DNA from: Celeribacter naphthalenivorans | GTDB lineage: Bacteria; Pseudomonadota; Alphaproteobacteria; Rhodobacterales; Rhodobacteraceae | Direction of reading: 5' to 3' | Length of the DNA: 64,000 nucleotides | Assembly (NCBI RefSeq): GCF_020524585.1 | Contig: NZ_JAIVLK010000006.1 | Coordinates: 306,094-370,093, forward strand | In this document: one piece after another, positions 7,849-16,857 of the stretch | Layout of the letters: the number at the start of each line of letters is the position of its first letter | How positions within the stretch are numbered: position 1 is the stretch's first letter | Notes under the pieces: generated by a model | Databases searched by the model: none | The model's input: only the letters and a program-made list of their open reading frames with translations | What the model was told of the DNA's origin: nothing | Made by a program: the position numbers and the translations under genes

Positions 7849-9299
7849 TCCTTGATCTCCCGCCAACGGCGCCCTTCGCGGTGCAGCATGATCGCCGCCT
7901 CTTCGGGGCCAGAGGAATAGGCATCGTAGGGCTTCGGCACATCGCCGCGCGCCTCCCAGCCTTCGATCAGCGGATCGGTCCAGGCCCAGGCCGCTTCGAC
8001 CTCGTCGCCGCGCATGAAAAGCGTCTGGTTGCCGCGGATGACGTCCATGATCAACCGCTCGTAAGCATCTGTAATCTCTTCGGCATCTTCGCCCAGAGCC
8101 TCGGCGAAAGACATGTCCAAAGGCACGTCGATCAGGCGCATCCCGCCGGGCCCCGGTTCCTTGATCGTGACCTTCAGCGTCATGCCCTCATTCGGCTGGA
8201 GCCGGATCGAAAGCACATTGGCATGCCGCCCGGCCTCTTCGCCAAAGATCGAATGCGGCGCGTCCTTGAACATCACCGCGATCTCTGAGGTGCGCGCCTT
8301 GAGCTTTTTGCCAGTGCGCAGGTAGAACGGCGTGCCGGCCCACCGCCAGTTGGAAATCATACAGCGCAGAGCGATGAAACTTTCCGTGCGCGAGCGCGGA
8401 TCGCCCGCATCTTCGCGGAAAGACGGTTCATCGTCGGTGGCGTCATATTGGCCGCGCACGATGTGGTGGTGATCGATCGGCTCCAAGGCGCGGATCACTT
8501 TCAGCTTTTCATCGCGCACCGCGTCCGGATCGAACCGCGACGGCGGCTCCATTGCGATCAGGCACAAGAGCTGCATCAGGTGGTTTTGCACCATGTCGCG
8601 CATCGCGCCCGAGCGGTCGTAATATTCGCCCCGTCCACCAACGCCCACGGTCTCCGCCACGGTGATCTGAATGTGATCGACATATTGCGAATTCCACAGC
8701 GGCTCAAAGAGGATATTGCCGAAACGCACCGCCATCAGGTTCTGCACCGTCTCTTTGCCAAGATAGTGGTCGATGCGATAAATCTGTGTCTCGTCAAAGT
8801 GTTGCGCCAGCGACCGATTGAGCGCCTTGGCGGTTTTAAGATCGCGACCAAAGGGTTTTTCCACCACGATCCGCGCCGCCTCATCAGCAATGCCATAGCT
8901 CATCAACCGTTCCGCGATGTCCCCAAAGAGCGAGGGCGCGACGGAGAAATAATAGGCCTTGATCACGTCCTCGCGCATCATGCCCTTGAGGTCGTTCCAG
9001 CCGCCTTCGCCACGCGCGTCGACCTGCACATAGTCGAGGCGTTTGAGAAACGTGCCGATCTGTCCCTCGTCACAGGTGTTTTTCGAGGAAAACTCAAGGA
9101 TCGCCTCGCGCACCATCTGGCGAAACTCATCCGGACTGTGTTCGGAGCGTGCTGCACCGATGATCCGCGCCGTCTCCGGCATCTGACCGGCACAGAATCG
9201 GCGATAAAGCCCCGGCAAGATCTTGCGTCGGGCCAGATCCCCCGTGCCGCCGAAAATCACCAGATCGAAATCATCGACCGGAATGACGCGTGAGACCAT
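7845..9299 (-). CDS. zwf: Glucose-6-phosphate 1-dehydrogenase
   Basis: A 484-residue NADP-dependent dehydrogenase making 6-phosphoglucono-lactone and NADPH. It shows the nucleotide-binding IFGGTGDLARRK at about residues 15-26 and the active-site RIDHYLGKE at about 174-182, and has normal family length. It is the first gene of the leftward zwf-pgl-pgi set, feeding the Entner-Doudoroff and oxidative pentose phosphate routes. A perfect LacI-type palindrome about 105 bp upstream suggests sugar-responsive repression. Confidence 0.97.
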   Translation of the reverse strand: MVSRVIPVDDFDLVIFGGTGDLARRKILPGLYRRFCAGQMPETARIIGAARSEHSPDEFRQMVREAILEFSSKNTCDEGQIGTFLKRLDYVQVDARGEGGWNDLKGMMREDVIKAYYFSVAPSLFGDIAERLMSYGIADEAARIVVEKPFGRDLKTAKALNRSLAQHFDETQIYRIDHYLGKETVQNLMAVRFGNILFEPLWNSQYVDHIQITVAETVGVGGRGEYYDRSGAMRDMVQNHLMQLLCLIAMEPPSRFDPDAVRDEKLKVIRALEPIDHHHIVRGQYDATDDEPSFREDAGDPRSRTESFIALRCMISNWRWAGTPFYLRTGKKLKARTSEIAVMFKDAPHSIFGEEAGRHANVLSIRLQPNEGMTLKVTIKEPGPGGMRLIDVPLDMSFAEALGEDAEEITDAYERLIMDVIRGNQTLFMRGDEVEAAWAWTDPLIEGWEARGDVPKPYDAYSSGPEEAAIMLHREGRRWREIKE

Positions 9300-9403
9300 A
9301 TCTGTGTTCCTTTTCGTCTTGCCCGGTCCCGATACCCTGTGCGGGGGTGCGGTCAGGACCCTGTTTGAAGCCGCGAGATTTTGCGCGCCATAGCGCTTTG
9401 ATA

Positions 9404-9439
9404 GTTAGCGCTAACGCCCCTCTCTTACCGCTTGGTCAA
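9404..9439 (-). promoter_or_regulatory. zwf promoter region with LacI-type operator
   Basis: GTTAGCGCTAAC at 9404-9415 is a perfect 12-bp palindrome with the central CG step typical of LacI-family operators. On the minus strand a -35-like TTGACC (9434-9439) lies 18 bp upstream of it, so the operator covers the expected -10 region of a promoter reading into zwf. Repression by a LacI-family sugar regulator encoded elsewhere is inferred. The remaining bases of the 282-bp gap between zwf and the radical SAM gene show nothing further that I can name. Confidence 0.6.
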
Positions 9440-9581
9440 GGAGAAGTCTAGCATTGCCCGAGCACCTCTCAAGGGCCGAGTTGGACAAATTTCCGATCAC
9501 AAAGCCGCAGGACCCGGAGTGCGGCCTTTTCACAACGTTCCGCCATCAGTAAGTTAACGGAAACAGCGCGGGACACTTGCG

Positions 9582-10538
9582 ATGAAAGATCAAAGCCAAT
9601 CAGATTTTGCCGCCAATGACGGCAAATTCATCGACCCGGCCGTCACTGCCAAGGGCGAGGCGCGGGCCAAGGTGGCGCTGGAGCGGTTGGAGACGCTGTG
9701 GTTCAACACCGGCACGCTTTGCAACATCACCTGCGTGAATTGCTACATCGAAAGCTCGCCGACCAATGATGCGCTGACCTATCTGACGGAAACAGAGGTC
9801 ACGCGCTATCTCGACGAGGCCGAGACACTCGATCCCCGCCCGCGCGAGATCGGCTTCACCGGTGGCGAGCCGTTTATGAACCCCGAGATGATCGCCATGA
9901 CGCGGGCCGCTTTGGAGCGCGGCTATGAGGTGCTGATTCTCACCAACGCCATGCGTCCGATGCAGCGCCCCGCCGTTTTGGCCGGTCTTTTGGCGCTCAA
10001 CGCCGAGTTCCCCGGCCAGCTGACCCTGCGCGTCTCGCTTGATCATTTTTCCCCAACGGAGCACGATGAGATGCGCGGTGCCGGGAGTTACGCGACCACG
10101 CTCGACGGCATGGATTGGCTACGTGACAACGGGTTTCGCATGGCCGTGGCGGCGCGCTCGCTTTGGCATGAGACAGAGGCTGAGACCCGCGCCGGATTTA
10201 CCGCGCTCTTCATGGAGAGAAACTATAAAATCGATGCGCAACACCCCGGTATGACAGTGATTTTCCCGGAAATGGACATGGGCGTCGAGGTGCCCGAAAT
10301 CACCACCGCCTGCTGGGGGATTTTGAACAAAAGCCCCTCGGACGTGATGTGCGCCACGCAGCGCATGGTGGTGAAGCGCAAAGGGCAAAGCCCTTCTGTG
10401 GTGGCCTGCACGCTTTTGCCCTATGAGGCGGAGTTCGATCTGGGATCGACCTTGGCGGAGGCGTCAGGCGCGGTCGCGCTCAACCATCCGCATTGTGCGA
10501 AATTCTGTGTGCTGGGCGGGGCCTCCTGCTCGGCCTGA
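9582..10538 (+). CDS. Radical SAM protein with cysteine-rich C-terminus
   Basis: A 318-residue protein with the radical SAM cluster motif CNITCVNC (CxxxCxxC, about residues 48-55) and the SAM-binding GFTGGEP about 45 residues later. The C-terminal third has further cysteines, ending in HCAKFCVLGGASCS, which resembles the auxiliary iron-sulfur cluster ligands of SPASM-type proteins. Substrate and product are unknown. It stands alone in orientation, divergent from zwf and convergent with the HNH nuclease gene, and no precursor peptide gene is visible nearby. Confidence 0.85.
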   Translation: MKDQSQSDFAANDGKFIDPAVTAKGEARAKVALERLETLWFNTGTLCNITCVNCYIESSPTNDALTYLTETEVTRYLDEAETLDPRPREIGFTGGEPFMNPEMIAMTRAALERGYEVLILTNAMRPMQRPAVLAGLLALNAEFPGQLTLRVSLDHFSPTEHDEMRGAGSYATTLDGMDWLRDNGFRMAVAARSLWHETEAETRAGFTALFMERNYKIDAQHPGMTVIFPEMDMGVEVPEITTACWGILNKSPSDVMCATQRMVVKRKGQSPSVVACTLLPYEAEFDLGSTLAEASGAVALNHPHCAKFCVLGGASCSA

Positions 10539-10553
10539 CGCGCCCGCGCCGGA

Positions 10554-11138
10554 TTACATCTCCAGCTCGGTATCCCAATAGAGATAATCCATCCAGCTTT
10601 CGTGCAAATGCCCCGGCGGGAATTTGCGGCCGATGTTCCGGAGCTGTTCGGCGCCCGGCGCACGCGGCGGTTTGCGCAGGCTCATATGCGCCTGTTGCAA
10701 CGACTTCGAGCCCTTCTTGAGGTTGCAGGGCACACAGGCCGCCACGATATTTTCCCAGGATGTCACCCCGCCCCGCGCCCGCGGGATCACATGATCAAAG
10801 GTCAACTCGCCCTTCGAGCCGCAATATTGGCAACAAAATTCGTCCCTTAAAAACAAATTAAAGCGCGTGAAGGCCACGCGCTTTTGAGGTTTCACATAAT
10901 CTTTGAGGACGACGACCGAAGGAATTCTGATCTTGCAACTCGGGCTGTGCACGTAGTCGTCATATTCTGCGACAATATCGACCCGGTCGAGAAACACCGC
11001 CTTGATCGCCTCCTGCCAAGGCCAAAGCGAAAGCGGATAATAGGACAAGGGCCGGTAATCCGCGTTGAGCACGAGCGCCGGGTGCGCCCGCGTCGCATTG
11101 GGTTGTCTGACAAAATCCGTCCTGAAATTTCCGTCCAT
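10554..11138 (-). CDS. HNH endonuclease family protein
   Basis: A 194-residue protein with a McrA-like HNH fold: CQYCGSKGELTFDHVIPRARGG supplies the zinc-binding Cys pair and the DH of the motif, with VAACVPCNLKKGSK giving the second Cys pair. The conserved N-terminal segment ALVLNADYRPLSYYPLSLWPW is typical of the chromosomal HNH proteins found in many alphaproteobacteria, whose role is not established. The start MDGNF at 11138 has GGAG upstream; a longer frame lacks a better start. Confidence 0.87.
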   Translation of the reverse strand: MDGNFRTDFVRQPNATRAHPALVLNADYRPLSYYPLSLWPWQEAIKAVFLDRVDIVAEYDDYVHSPSCKIRIPSVVVLKDYVKPQKRVAFTRFNLFLRDEFCCQYCGSKGELTFDHVIPRARGGVTSWENIVAACVPCNLKKGSKSLQQAHMSLRKPPRAPGAEQLRNIGRKFPPGHLHESWMDYLYWDTELEM

Positions 11139-11306
11139 CTGCGTGCCTGCTCCGTCCACTGATCTGTCGTGATCAAGGACGGGAGCCACCCCGCCCCGAT
11201 ATCATCTTTCACTATATATCGCGGCTTAAACCTGACAAGCCCCTCTATATGCGAAGGTCTCGCTCTGTTCTCTACAGCGCTTTCGTGACGTCTATATGAC
11301 GCCTCT

Positions 11307-12935
11307 TTAAGCAGCATGTAGCGCGATTTCGCGAAAAGACCCCAAATTTTGAACAAAAGACGGATCATGCGAGACCAAAATCAACGCGCCGCCCCAGTCG
11401 GACAGCCCCGCTTCCAGCGCCTCGATGGCGTCGAGATCAAGATGATTGCTCGGCTCATCCAACAGCAACAGAGGCGCCGGATCATCCCCCGCGCCCAGCA
11501 GCGCAATCGCAGCCCGAAGCCTCTCACCGCCCGAAAGCGCCTCGGCGGGCTTTTCTACGGCATCTCCGCGAAACCCCGCACGCGCAAGGGCGGCGCGGAT
11601 CTCGGCGGCGGTGAGGTCGGGGTGCTCATGTTGTGCCACCTCCAAAAGCGTCCCCGTCCCATGCAATCCGCCGGATTGATCCAGCCGCATGACTTTTGTC
11701 TGACGCAGAACCCGCCCCGCAACGGGCGCGATCTCGCCTGTTATCCCGCGCAAAAGCGTCGATTTCCCGGCCCCGTTCGGCCCTTTGAGCCAAATCCGCT
11801 CCGGCCCGGTGATCGAGAAACTCACCGGGCCGATCCGGTGCCCTCCCATGTCAAAACAAGCCTGCTCAAGCTCCAAAACCCCTTTTGAACCGGGCAGGTT
11901 CACCGCCGGAAACCGCATGGCCACGGGCGTGATCGCCTCGATCCGCTGCAAAAGAGCCTCGCGATCCGCGGTCAGCCCGCTCGCCCGGCGCTCTTCGGCG
12001 CGCAAACGCCCGCCGGAGCTGCGTTCCGCGCCTTCCTTGGCCTTGTCCAAAAGCATTTTCGATTGCGACCCATCGCGCAGTTTCTTGCCCTGCCGTGCCC
12101 GGCGTTCTTGGCGGGCCTGGGCCTCTCGGGCGTGGGATTTCTGCTGTTTCAAATCACGCTCCGCCCGCCCCAAGGCCTGCGTCAGCCGCGCGCGTTCGGC
12201 CTCACGCGCAGCGGCATAGGCCGACCATCCGCCACCCGTCACCGAGGCAGAACCATCCGGCTCCAGCGCCACGATCCGATCCATATGCTCCAAGAGCGCG
12301 CGGTCGTGGCTTGCAATCAGGATCAGGCCTTTATGTTGGGTAGCCGCAGACATCAGCCCCGCGCGCGCATCGAGATCGAGCGCATTGGTTGGCTCGTCCA
12401 AAAGCAAAATGTCAGGCGGATCGAAAAACAGCGCCGCGAGCGCCGCCCGCAATTGCTGCCCGCCGGAGAGCGTTCCGACAGGGCGATCCATCGCTAAATG
12501 CGGGAGGCCGAAACGGTCCAACTGGGCGCGAAGGCGCTCTTCCAACCCCCAATCGACGGTTTCAAACGGACCAGACGTGGCCTCCCCCCTTTGCGCGCGG
12601 TGTAGATCGGCCAAAGCCTCCGTCACGCCAAAGAGATCACTGAGCAAAACCGCAGGATCGGGCGTCTGATCCAACAGACGCACGGTGCCGGATCGGATCA
12701 CCTCACCAGTGATCAGCGGCGGGCCCACCTGTCCCGCGATGAATTTCAAAAGCGTGGATTTCCCCGAGCCGTTCCGCCCGACAAGACCGGTTACGCCCGA
12801 CCCTAAAGTCAGGTCAAAACCAGCAGCTTGTCCAGAAACTCCGTTGGATCCGGGCGCCTTAGCGGCGCTTGCGGCGGTCCTCAACACGGATGCGGATAGG
12901 GAGACGTTGCTCAGACGGAGCAGACATGAGGGCAT
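11307..12935 (-). CDS. ABC-F family ATPase
   Basis: A 542-residue protein with two ABC domains and no membrane segments. Walker A motifs are GRNGSGKST and GPNGAGKST, signature motifs LSGGQ and LSGGE, and Walker B segments LLLDEPTNALD and LLLDEPSNHLD. A long Arg/Lys-rich helical linker joins the domains. ABC-F proteins bind the ribosomal E site and influence translation or confer drug tolerance. The start is uncertain: the first 25 or so codons overlap, in another frame, a small gene with a very good ribosome-binding site, and GTG/TTG codons about 16 codons in are alternatives. Confidence 0.88.
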   Translation of the reverse strand: MPSCLLRLSNVSLSASVLRTAASAAKAPGSNGVSGQAAGFDLTLGSGVTGLVGRNGSGKSTLLKFIAGQVGPPLITGEVIRSGTVRLLDQTPDPAVLLSDLFGVTEALADLHRAQRGEATSGPFETVDWGLEERLRAQLDRFGLPHLAMDRPVGTLSGGQQLRAALAALFFDPPDILLLDEPTNALDLDARAGLMSAATQHKGLILIASHDRALLEHMDRIVALEPDGSASVTGGGWSAYAAAREAERARLTQALGRAERDLKQQKSHAREAQARQERRARQGKKLRDGSQSKMLLDKAKEGAERSSGGRLRAEERRASGLTADREALLQRIEAITPVAMRFPAVNLPGSKGVLELEQACFDMGGHRIGPVSFSITGPERIWLKGPNGAGKSTLLRGITGEIAPVAGRVLRQTKVMRLDQSGGLHGTGTLLEVAQHEHPDLTAAEIRAALARAGFRGDAVEKPAEALSGGERLRAAIALLGAGDDPAPLLLLDEPSNHLDLDAIEALEAGLSDWGGALILVSHDPSFVQNLGSFREIALHAA

Positions 12936-12993
12936 AGCTCACCATGACACCAATTGCAGCAAAAGCGATTGCGGTCATCACGATCATGTCCAT
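12859..12993 (-). CDS. 44-residue single-pass membrane protein
   Basis: The frame starts MDMIVMTAIAFAAIGVMV and forms one hydrophobic helix over about residues 3-24, then a strongly basic tail ending EDRRKRR. An ideal AGGAGGG ribosome-binding site sits 8 bases before the ATG. Its last 77 bases overlap the start of the ABC-F gene in a different frame, so the two could be translationally coupled. The inside-positive tail suggests the C-terminus is cytoplasmic. No family is recognised. Confidence 0.6.
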   Translation of the reverse strand: MDMIVMTAIAFAAIGVMVSYALMSAPSEQRLPIRIRVEDRRKRR

Positions 12994-13007
12994 GGGGTAG
13001 CCCTCCT

Positions 13008-13028
13008 AGTTACATGTAAATTAGGTAA
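13008..13028. promoter_or_regulatory. Palindromic site upstream of the 44-residue protein gene
   Basis: TTACATGTAA (13010-13019) is a perfect 10-bp palindrome, and GTTAC at 13009-13013 has a matching GTAAC at 13024-13028. The site lies only 17 bases upstream of the small gene's ATG and touches its ribosome-binding site. It looks like a TetR- or MarR-type operator, but no cognate regulator is adjacent. Confidence 0.35.
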
Positions 13029-13136
13029 CACTCCAAAACCGATGGTCAAGTGGATTGCGAGAGGATTGCGCAAAAAAGCGAGGTCTTGCCTAATTTTTGC
13101 CAAATTTCTTAAGCCGCCCCGCAATTTTACCTTACG

Positions 13137-13805
13137 TCAGGCCTCTTCATAGCCGAGGTTTTTGCGCAAAAACGCCAAGGCGACCCCCAGACCGTCCGGC
13201 GAAATCCCATGCCCCGTGCCGCGCATGATATGGGCGTAGGTCTCAAACCCCGCAGCTTGCAGCGCCTGCCCCGCCTCCGGCAAAGATTGCGGCGGCACCA
13301 CCTGATCCTCATCGCCATGGATCAAGAGCACGGGCATCTTCACCTTCATCTCGTCTTCGAGCATTTCAGGTTCGAGGATACGTCCCGAGAAGCCCACGAG
13401 ACAGGACAGCGCCTCCTCGCGACGCGGCGCGACATGCAGTGCCATCATCGTGCCTTGAGAGAAACCCAAAAGCGCGATCTGATCGGGTTCAAACCCGTAG
13501 TCCACCATGATGGTGTCGAGATAGTCGTTCAGCTCATCGACAGCGCGCAACATGCCGGCGCGGGCCTCCTCCTCCGACGAGCCATCGATCCAAGGGATCG
13601 GAAACCATTGATATCCCATCGGATTGCCGATGCAGCGCTCCGGCGCATCGGGGGCAAAGAACATCGTGTCGGGCATATGTTCCGACAGAGGATCGGCCAG
13701 CCCCAACAGGTCTTTGGCATCAGCCCCATAGCCATGCAGAAAAATCACCGCAGAGCCCGCGCGCCCCGACTGGCTGTCGCGTGTGTGGTTGGTCAGTTCG
13801 GACAT
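13137..13805 (-). CDS. Alpha/beta hydrolase, carboxylesterase/phospholipase family
   Basis: A 222-residue serine hydrolase of the YpfH/carboxylesterase 2 group. The nucleophile elbow GFSQG is near residue 118, the Asp lies in HGDEDQVVP, and the His in GTGHGIS. The oxyanion segment VIFLHGYGADAKDL is near residue 20. There is no signal peptide, so it should be cytoplasmic. The start MSELTNH at 13805 follows AGGAAAA; the frame continues upstream but lacks a better site. The natural ester substrate is unknown. Confidence 0.9.
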   Translation of the reverse strand: MSELTNHTRDSQSGRAGSAVIFLHGYGADAKDLLGLADPLSEHMPDTMFFAPDAPERCIGNPMGYQWFPIPWIDGSSEEEARAGMLRAVDELNDYLDTIMVDYGFEPDQIALLGFSQGTMMALHVAPRREEALSCLVGFSGRILEPEMLEDEMKVKMPVLLIHGDEDQVVPPQSLPEAGQALQAAGFETYAHIMRGTGHGISPDGLGVALAFLRKNLGYEEA

Positions 13806-13904
13806 GTGTTTTTCCTTTGCCTGTTCGGGCCGTAAACTCAAGGCTTGCAAAAGACTTAGGCGAAACCCCCGCCTCTTCGCAACCTGTCTCGAAAGAAACC
13901 GCTC

Positions 13905-14441
13905 TCAATAATAAAAACAGACGAAAACCTCGCCTGCATTGTCGCCAAGCCCGGTGTCATTGATGCGAAACTCAAGAGACGTCGCCTCGGCCGGGACGGA
14001 CCAATTGGTGCCCTCGTCACTTATGTCGGCCATCGGGACATCGGCCGTTCGCATGAGCAAGGCGCCGAACGGCAGGGATTGGGTGTATTTATAGCCCTCA
14101 TAAGGGGCCAATGCTGCGGCATCCGCGCCTTGATGCCCGGCATGGCTCACCGGCGCAAAGCGGTTTTTGTCGACGGTCCAGCCGTCTTCATAGGCGACAT
14201 AAAATCCCTCATAATAGAGATCGATCGGCGCACGAAATGGCAGGGTGAATTGCTGCCAACCCAGCGTCGATGAAATCTCGGCACAGAGATCATCATCCAT
14301 AGTTTTGAACAGTGCGGCGTCCGGGATCGACGTTGCGGCCTCATCACTTTGCGCCGACGCCGGTGCTGCGCTCAAAAGGGCCAGAAAAAGCACCAGACTG
14401 GAAAGGGCTTCTCCGACCGAAACACGTTCTATCCACCGCAT
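13905..14441 (-). CDS. Secreted hypothetical protein (178 aa)
   Basis: The N-terminus has a clear signal peptide: charged start, hydrophobic SSLVLFLALLSAAPASA, cleavage expected after ASA near residue 30. The mature part is acidic with aromatic residues and ends NAGEVFVCFYY. No domain is recognised. It begins one base after the stop of the DNA glycosylase gene, so the two are probably co-transcribed although no functional link is obvious. Confidence 0.75.
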   Translation of the reverse strand: MRWIERVSVGEALSSLVLFLALLSAAPASAQSDEAATSIPDAALFKTMDDDLCAEISSTLGWQQFTLPFRAPIDLYYEGFYVAYEDGWTVDKNRFAPVSHAGHQGADAAALAPYEGYKYTQSLPFGALLMRTADVPMADISDEGTNWSVPAEATSLEFRINDTGLGDNAGEVFVCFYY

Positions 14442-15068
14442 TTACCGCACCCCCTCGCGTTGCTTTGCCACATGGTAGTAAGCCCAAAGCGCGCGTGCCG
14501 CAACCGCACGCCACGGAGACCAGTCCTCGGCCATCTGACGCAAGGCACGCTCTTTCGGGCGCTCAGGCAGCTCGAACACCAGCCGTGCGGCCTCTTGCAG
14601 CGCCAGATCGCCGGGGGCGAAGACATCGGCATGGCCCAGCGAAAACATGGCGTAGATCTCCGCCGTCCAGACGCCAATTCCAGACACTTTCGTGAGGGTT
14701 GCGACGACCTCCTCCGTCGGGGCCTCTCTCAGCGCGCGATAGTCAATGCGCGCCTCGGCCAGCGCCTTGGCATAGCGCACCTTTTGCCGCGAGAGACCAC
14801 AGGCGCGCAGATCGTCTTCGGTCGCCCAAAGCACCTTGCGAGGCCCGGTGAGTTTTGCGGCTTTCATCCGGCGCCAGATGCCATTGGCGGCGGCGACGGA
14901 GATTTGCTGGCTGACGATGGCGCCCAAAAGCTCCTCGAACCCGTCCTTGCGGCGTCTGAGTGGCAATGGCCCGGTCAAACGCAGCGCTTCGGCAAAGCGC
15001 GGGTCCATCGCGGCCAGATGCGCCGCCCCTTCCGCCACATCGGCCTCACAGGTGATGATCCGCGCCAT
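14442..15068 (-). CDS. DNA-3-methyladenine glycosylase II-like (HhH-GPD)
   Basis: A 208-residue base-excision-repair glycosylase. The helix-hairpin-helix is seen in LTKVSGIGVWTAEIY, with the catalytic Asp in GDLALQEA about 20 residues later; LLGAIVSQQISVAAA is the usual N-terminal helix. It should excise alkylated purines. It lacks the N-terminal beta domain of E. coli AlkA, as do many bacterial members. It lies just downstream of cobK and just upstream of the secreted protein gene, all leftward. Confidence 0.9.
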   Translation of the reverse strand: MARIITCEADVAEGAAHLAAMDPRFAEALRLTGPLPLRRRKDGFEELLGAIVSQQISVAAANGIWRRMKAAKLTGPRKVLWATEDDLRACGLSRQKVRYAKALAEARIDYRALREAPTEEVVATLTKVSGIGVWTAEIYAMFSLGHADVFAPGDLALQEAARLVFELPERPKERALRQMAEDWSPWRAVAARALWAYYHVAKQREGVR

Positions 15069-15074
15069 GATCCT

Positions 15075-15680
15075 TTACATCATATCGCCGGAGGCCATGG
15101 CGTGGCTCTCGGCCCATTCCAACGCGTCCAAAAGATGTTCACGTCGGGTGGCGCTGAGAGGCGGCGGACAGGTCAGAAAGGCGACCTTGATCGACCGCTC
15201 CCGCGCCGCGTCCAAAAGTCCGCGATGGCTTTCGGTGCCAAAGACAACAAGCCACTCCGTGGGCTGATCGCTCAGGGTCTCCCCGGACAAAACAGACAAC
15301 TCCCGCCCCGGCAGCACCGCCGCGATCCGGTCGCGCAGGCGTGGCTCGGAACAGGTGACGCGCGCAGCTTCGGGGATCAGCGCAGCCAAGGCCTTGGCCT
15401 CGAAAACCGCCTGCCACATATCACCGGGACGCGAGCGCAATGAGGCGCGTTCGAACCGCAGAAACGGCAGGCCGCGCGCCTCGCAGAGCGAGAAACTCTC
15501 TGCTGTCAGATCGGAACAGGCAGGGCTGGCGTCGATGACCGCAGTCACGTCATCGCGCGCAATCGCGCCCTCCAAAGACTCCGCCGCATCAGGCATCCGC
15601 ACCAACGCCTTGATCCCGGCCTCAACCAGATGATCCGCCAGATTGCGCGCCTCAGTCGTGCCAGCCAGAAGTAAGATCAT
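15075..15680 (-). CDS. cobK: Precorrin-6A reductase
   Basis: A 201-residue protein that starts ILLLAGTTEARNLADHL, the N-terminal signature of CobK/CbiJ, and has the TAVIDASPACSD and LPFLRFERASL segments expected of the family. It reduces precorrin-6A with NADPH in cobalamin synthesis. It is somewhat shorter than typical 240-260-residue members. cobA, which makes the precorrin-2 precursor, lies divergently 185 bp away. I looked for a cobalamin riboswitch in the gap and saw none. Confidence 0.88.
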   Translation of the reverse strand: MILLLAGTTEARNLADHLVEAGIKALVRMPDAAESLEGAIARDDVTAVIDASPACSDLTAESFSLCEARGLPFLRFERASLRSRPGDMWQAVFEAKALAALIPEAARVTCSEPRLRDRIAAVLPGRELSVLSGETLSDQPTEWLVVFGTESHRGLLDAARERSIKVAFLTCPPPLSATRREHLLDALEWAESHAMASGDMM

Positions 15681-15865
15681 CTTTCGCCTTCCCTTTATAA
15701 CCTGCCGCAGTCATGCGCGATCCCCGTCGGTTTGTCAGCCCCCAAGCGGAGGATTGCACAAGTTTCGGGCCGCGATGACCGATCTGTCGTTTCTGCACAA
15801 TCACGGAAACACACACCGAAACAAAGCCGCTTTCCTGCTTAACCTCGCTGCGTCATAAAAGAGAC

Positions 15866-16720
15866 ATGACAGAATCGACCCTCACCCTGCCCTCCGGCGA
15901 CTGGCCCACATTAGAACCCGGCTGGGTTTGGCTTTGCGGCGCGGGTCCGGGCGATCCGGGGCTGATGACGCTGCACGCAATTCATGCACTGCGTGAGGCC
16001 GATGTGATCGTCTATGACGCGCTGGTGTCGAAAGAGATTCTGAGTTGGGCCAGCCCGGAGACCGAGATGGTCTATGCCGGCAAACGCGGCGGCAAACCCT
16101 CGGCCAAACAAGCGGATATTTCGCTGCAACTCGTCGATCTGGCCAAGGCCGGAAAACGCGTGTTGCGCCTCAAGGGCGGCGATCCTTTCGTCTTTGGCCG
16201 CGGCGGCGAAGAGGCGCAGACGCTTATTCAGCACGGCGTGCCGGTGCGGATCATTCCGGGCATTTCGGCAGGCATCGGCGGTCTGGCCTATGCGGGCATT
16301 CCGGTGACGCATCGCGATGTGAACCAAGCCGTCACCTTTGTCACCGGCCACGACAAGACCGGGGCCGCGACCCAGCTCGATTGGGCTGCCATGGGCCGCG
16401 CGGGGGGGGTTCTGGTGATCTACATGGGCATGAAACACGCGCCCACCATCCGCGAGGGCCTTTTGGCCGCCGGTCGCCCCGAAGATGAACCTGTCGCCGT
16501 GGTCTCGCAGGCGACGACACCGGATCAACGGGTGATTGAAACCACGCTGGGCGCCATGGTCGAAGACATCGCCACAGCCGCGATGGAACCTCCCGCGATC
16601 ATTTGCATCGGGCGCGCCGTCTTGATGCGTCAGGTGCTGGATTGGCAGGCCTTGATGCGCGGGGAAGCGCCGCGCGATCTCGATCCGTTGAAGCGCGGCA
16701 AACCGGCGCAAGAGGGCTAA
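15866..16720 (+). CDS. cobA: Uroporphyrinogen-III C-methyltransferase
   Basis: A 284-residue SAM-dependent enzyme making precorrin-2, the branch point to cobalamin and siroheme. Signatures are VWLCGAGPGDPGLMTLHA near residue 20, VYAGKRGGKPS, LRLKGGDPFVFGRGGEEA and GIPVTHRDVNQAVTFVTGH. The length is typical. It is divergent from cobK, which fits a cobalamin role, but no nitrite-assimilation genes are adjacent to test a siroheme role. Confidence 0.96.
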   Translation: MTESTLTLPSGDWPTLEPGWVWLCGAGPGDPGLMTLHAIHALREADVIVYDALVSKEILSWASPETEMVYAGKRGGKPSAKQADISLQLVDLAKAGKRVLRLKGGDPFVFGRGGEEAQTLIQHGVPVRIIPGISAGIGGLAYAGIPVTHRDVNQAVTFVTGHDKTGAATQLDWAAMGRAGGVLVIYMGMKHAPTIREGLLAAGRPEDEPVAVVSQATTPDQRVIETTLGAMVEDIATAAMEPPAIICIGRAVLMRQVLDWQALMRGEAPRDLDPLKRGKPAQEG

Positions 16721-16857
16721 GCCCTCACATCCCCCATCTAAAACTCGCCGCACGTGAGACGTTTTTGCACAACCGCCCTTGAAGAACATGGGTTCTCAGA
16801 GCGCGCCTCTGTCGCTACACGCTATGCGACACATTCAAAAATGCGCACGAGACACAG

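Noticed and set aside
15681..15865. A possible cobalamin riboswitch between cobK and cobA
   Set aside because: The conserved B12-box type sequence and a long leader are lacking; the gap is only 185 bp.
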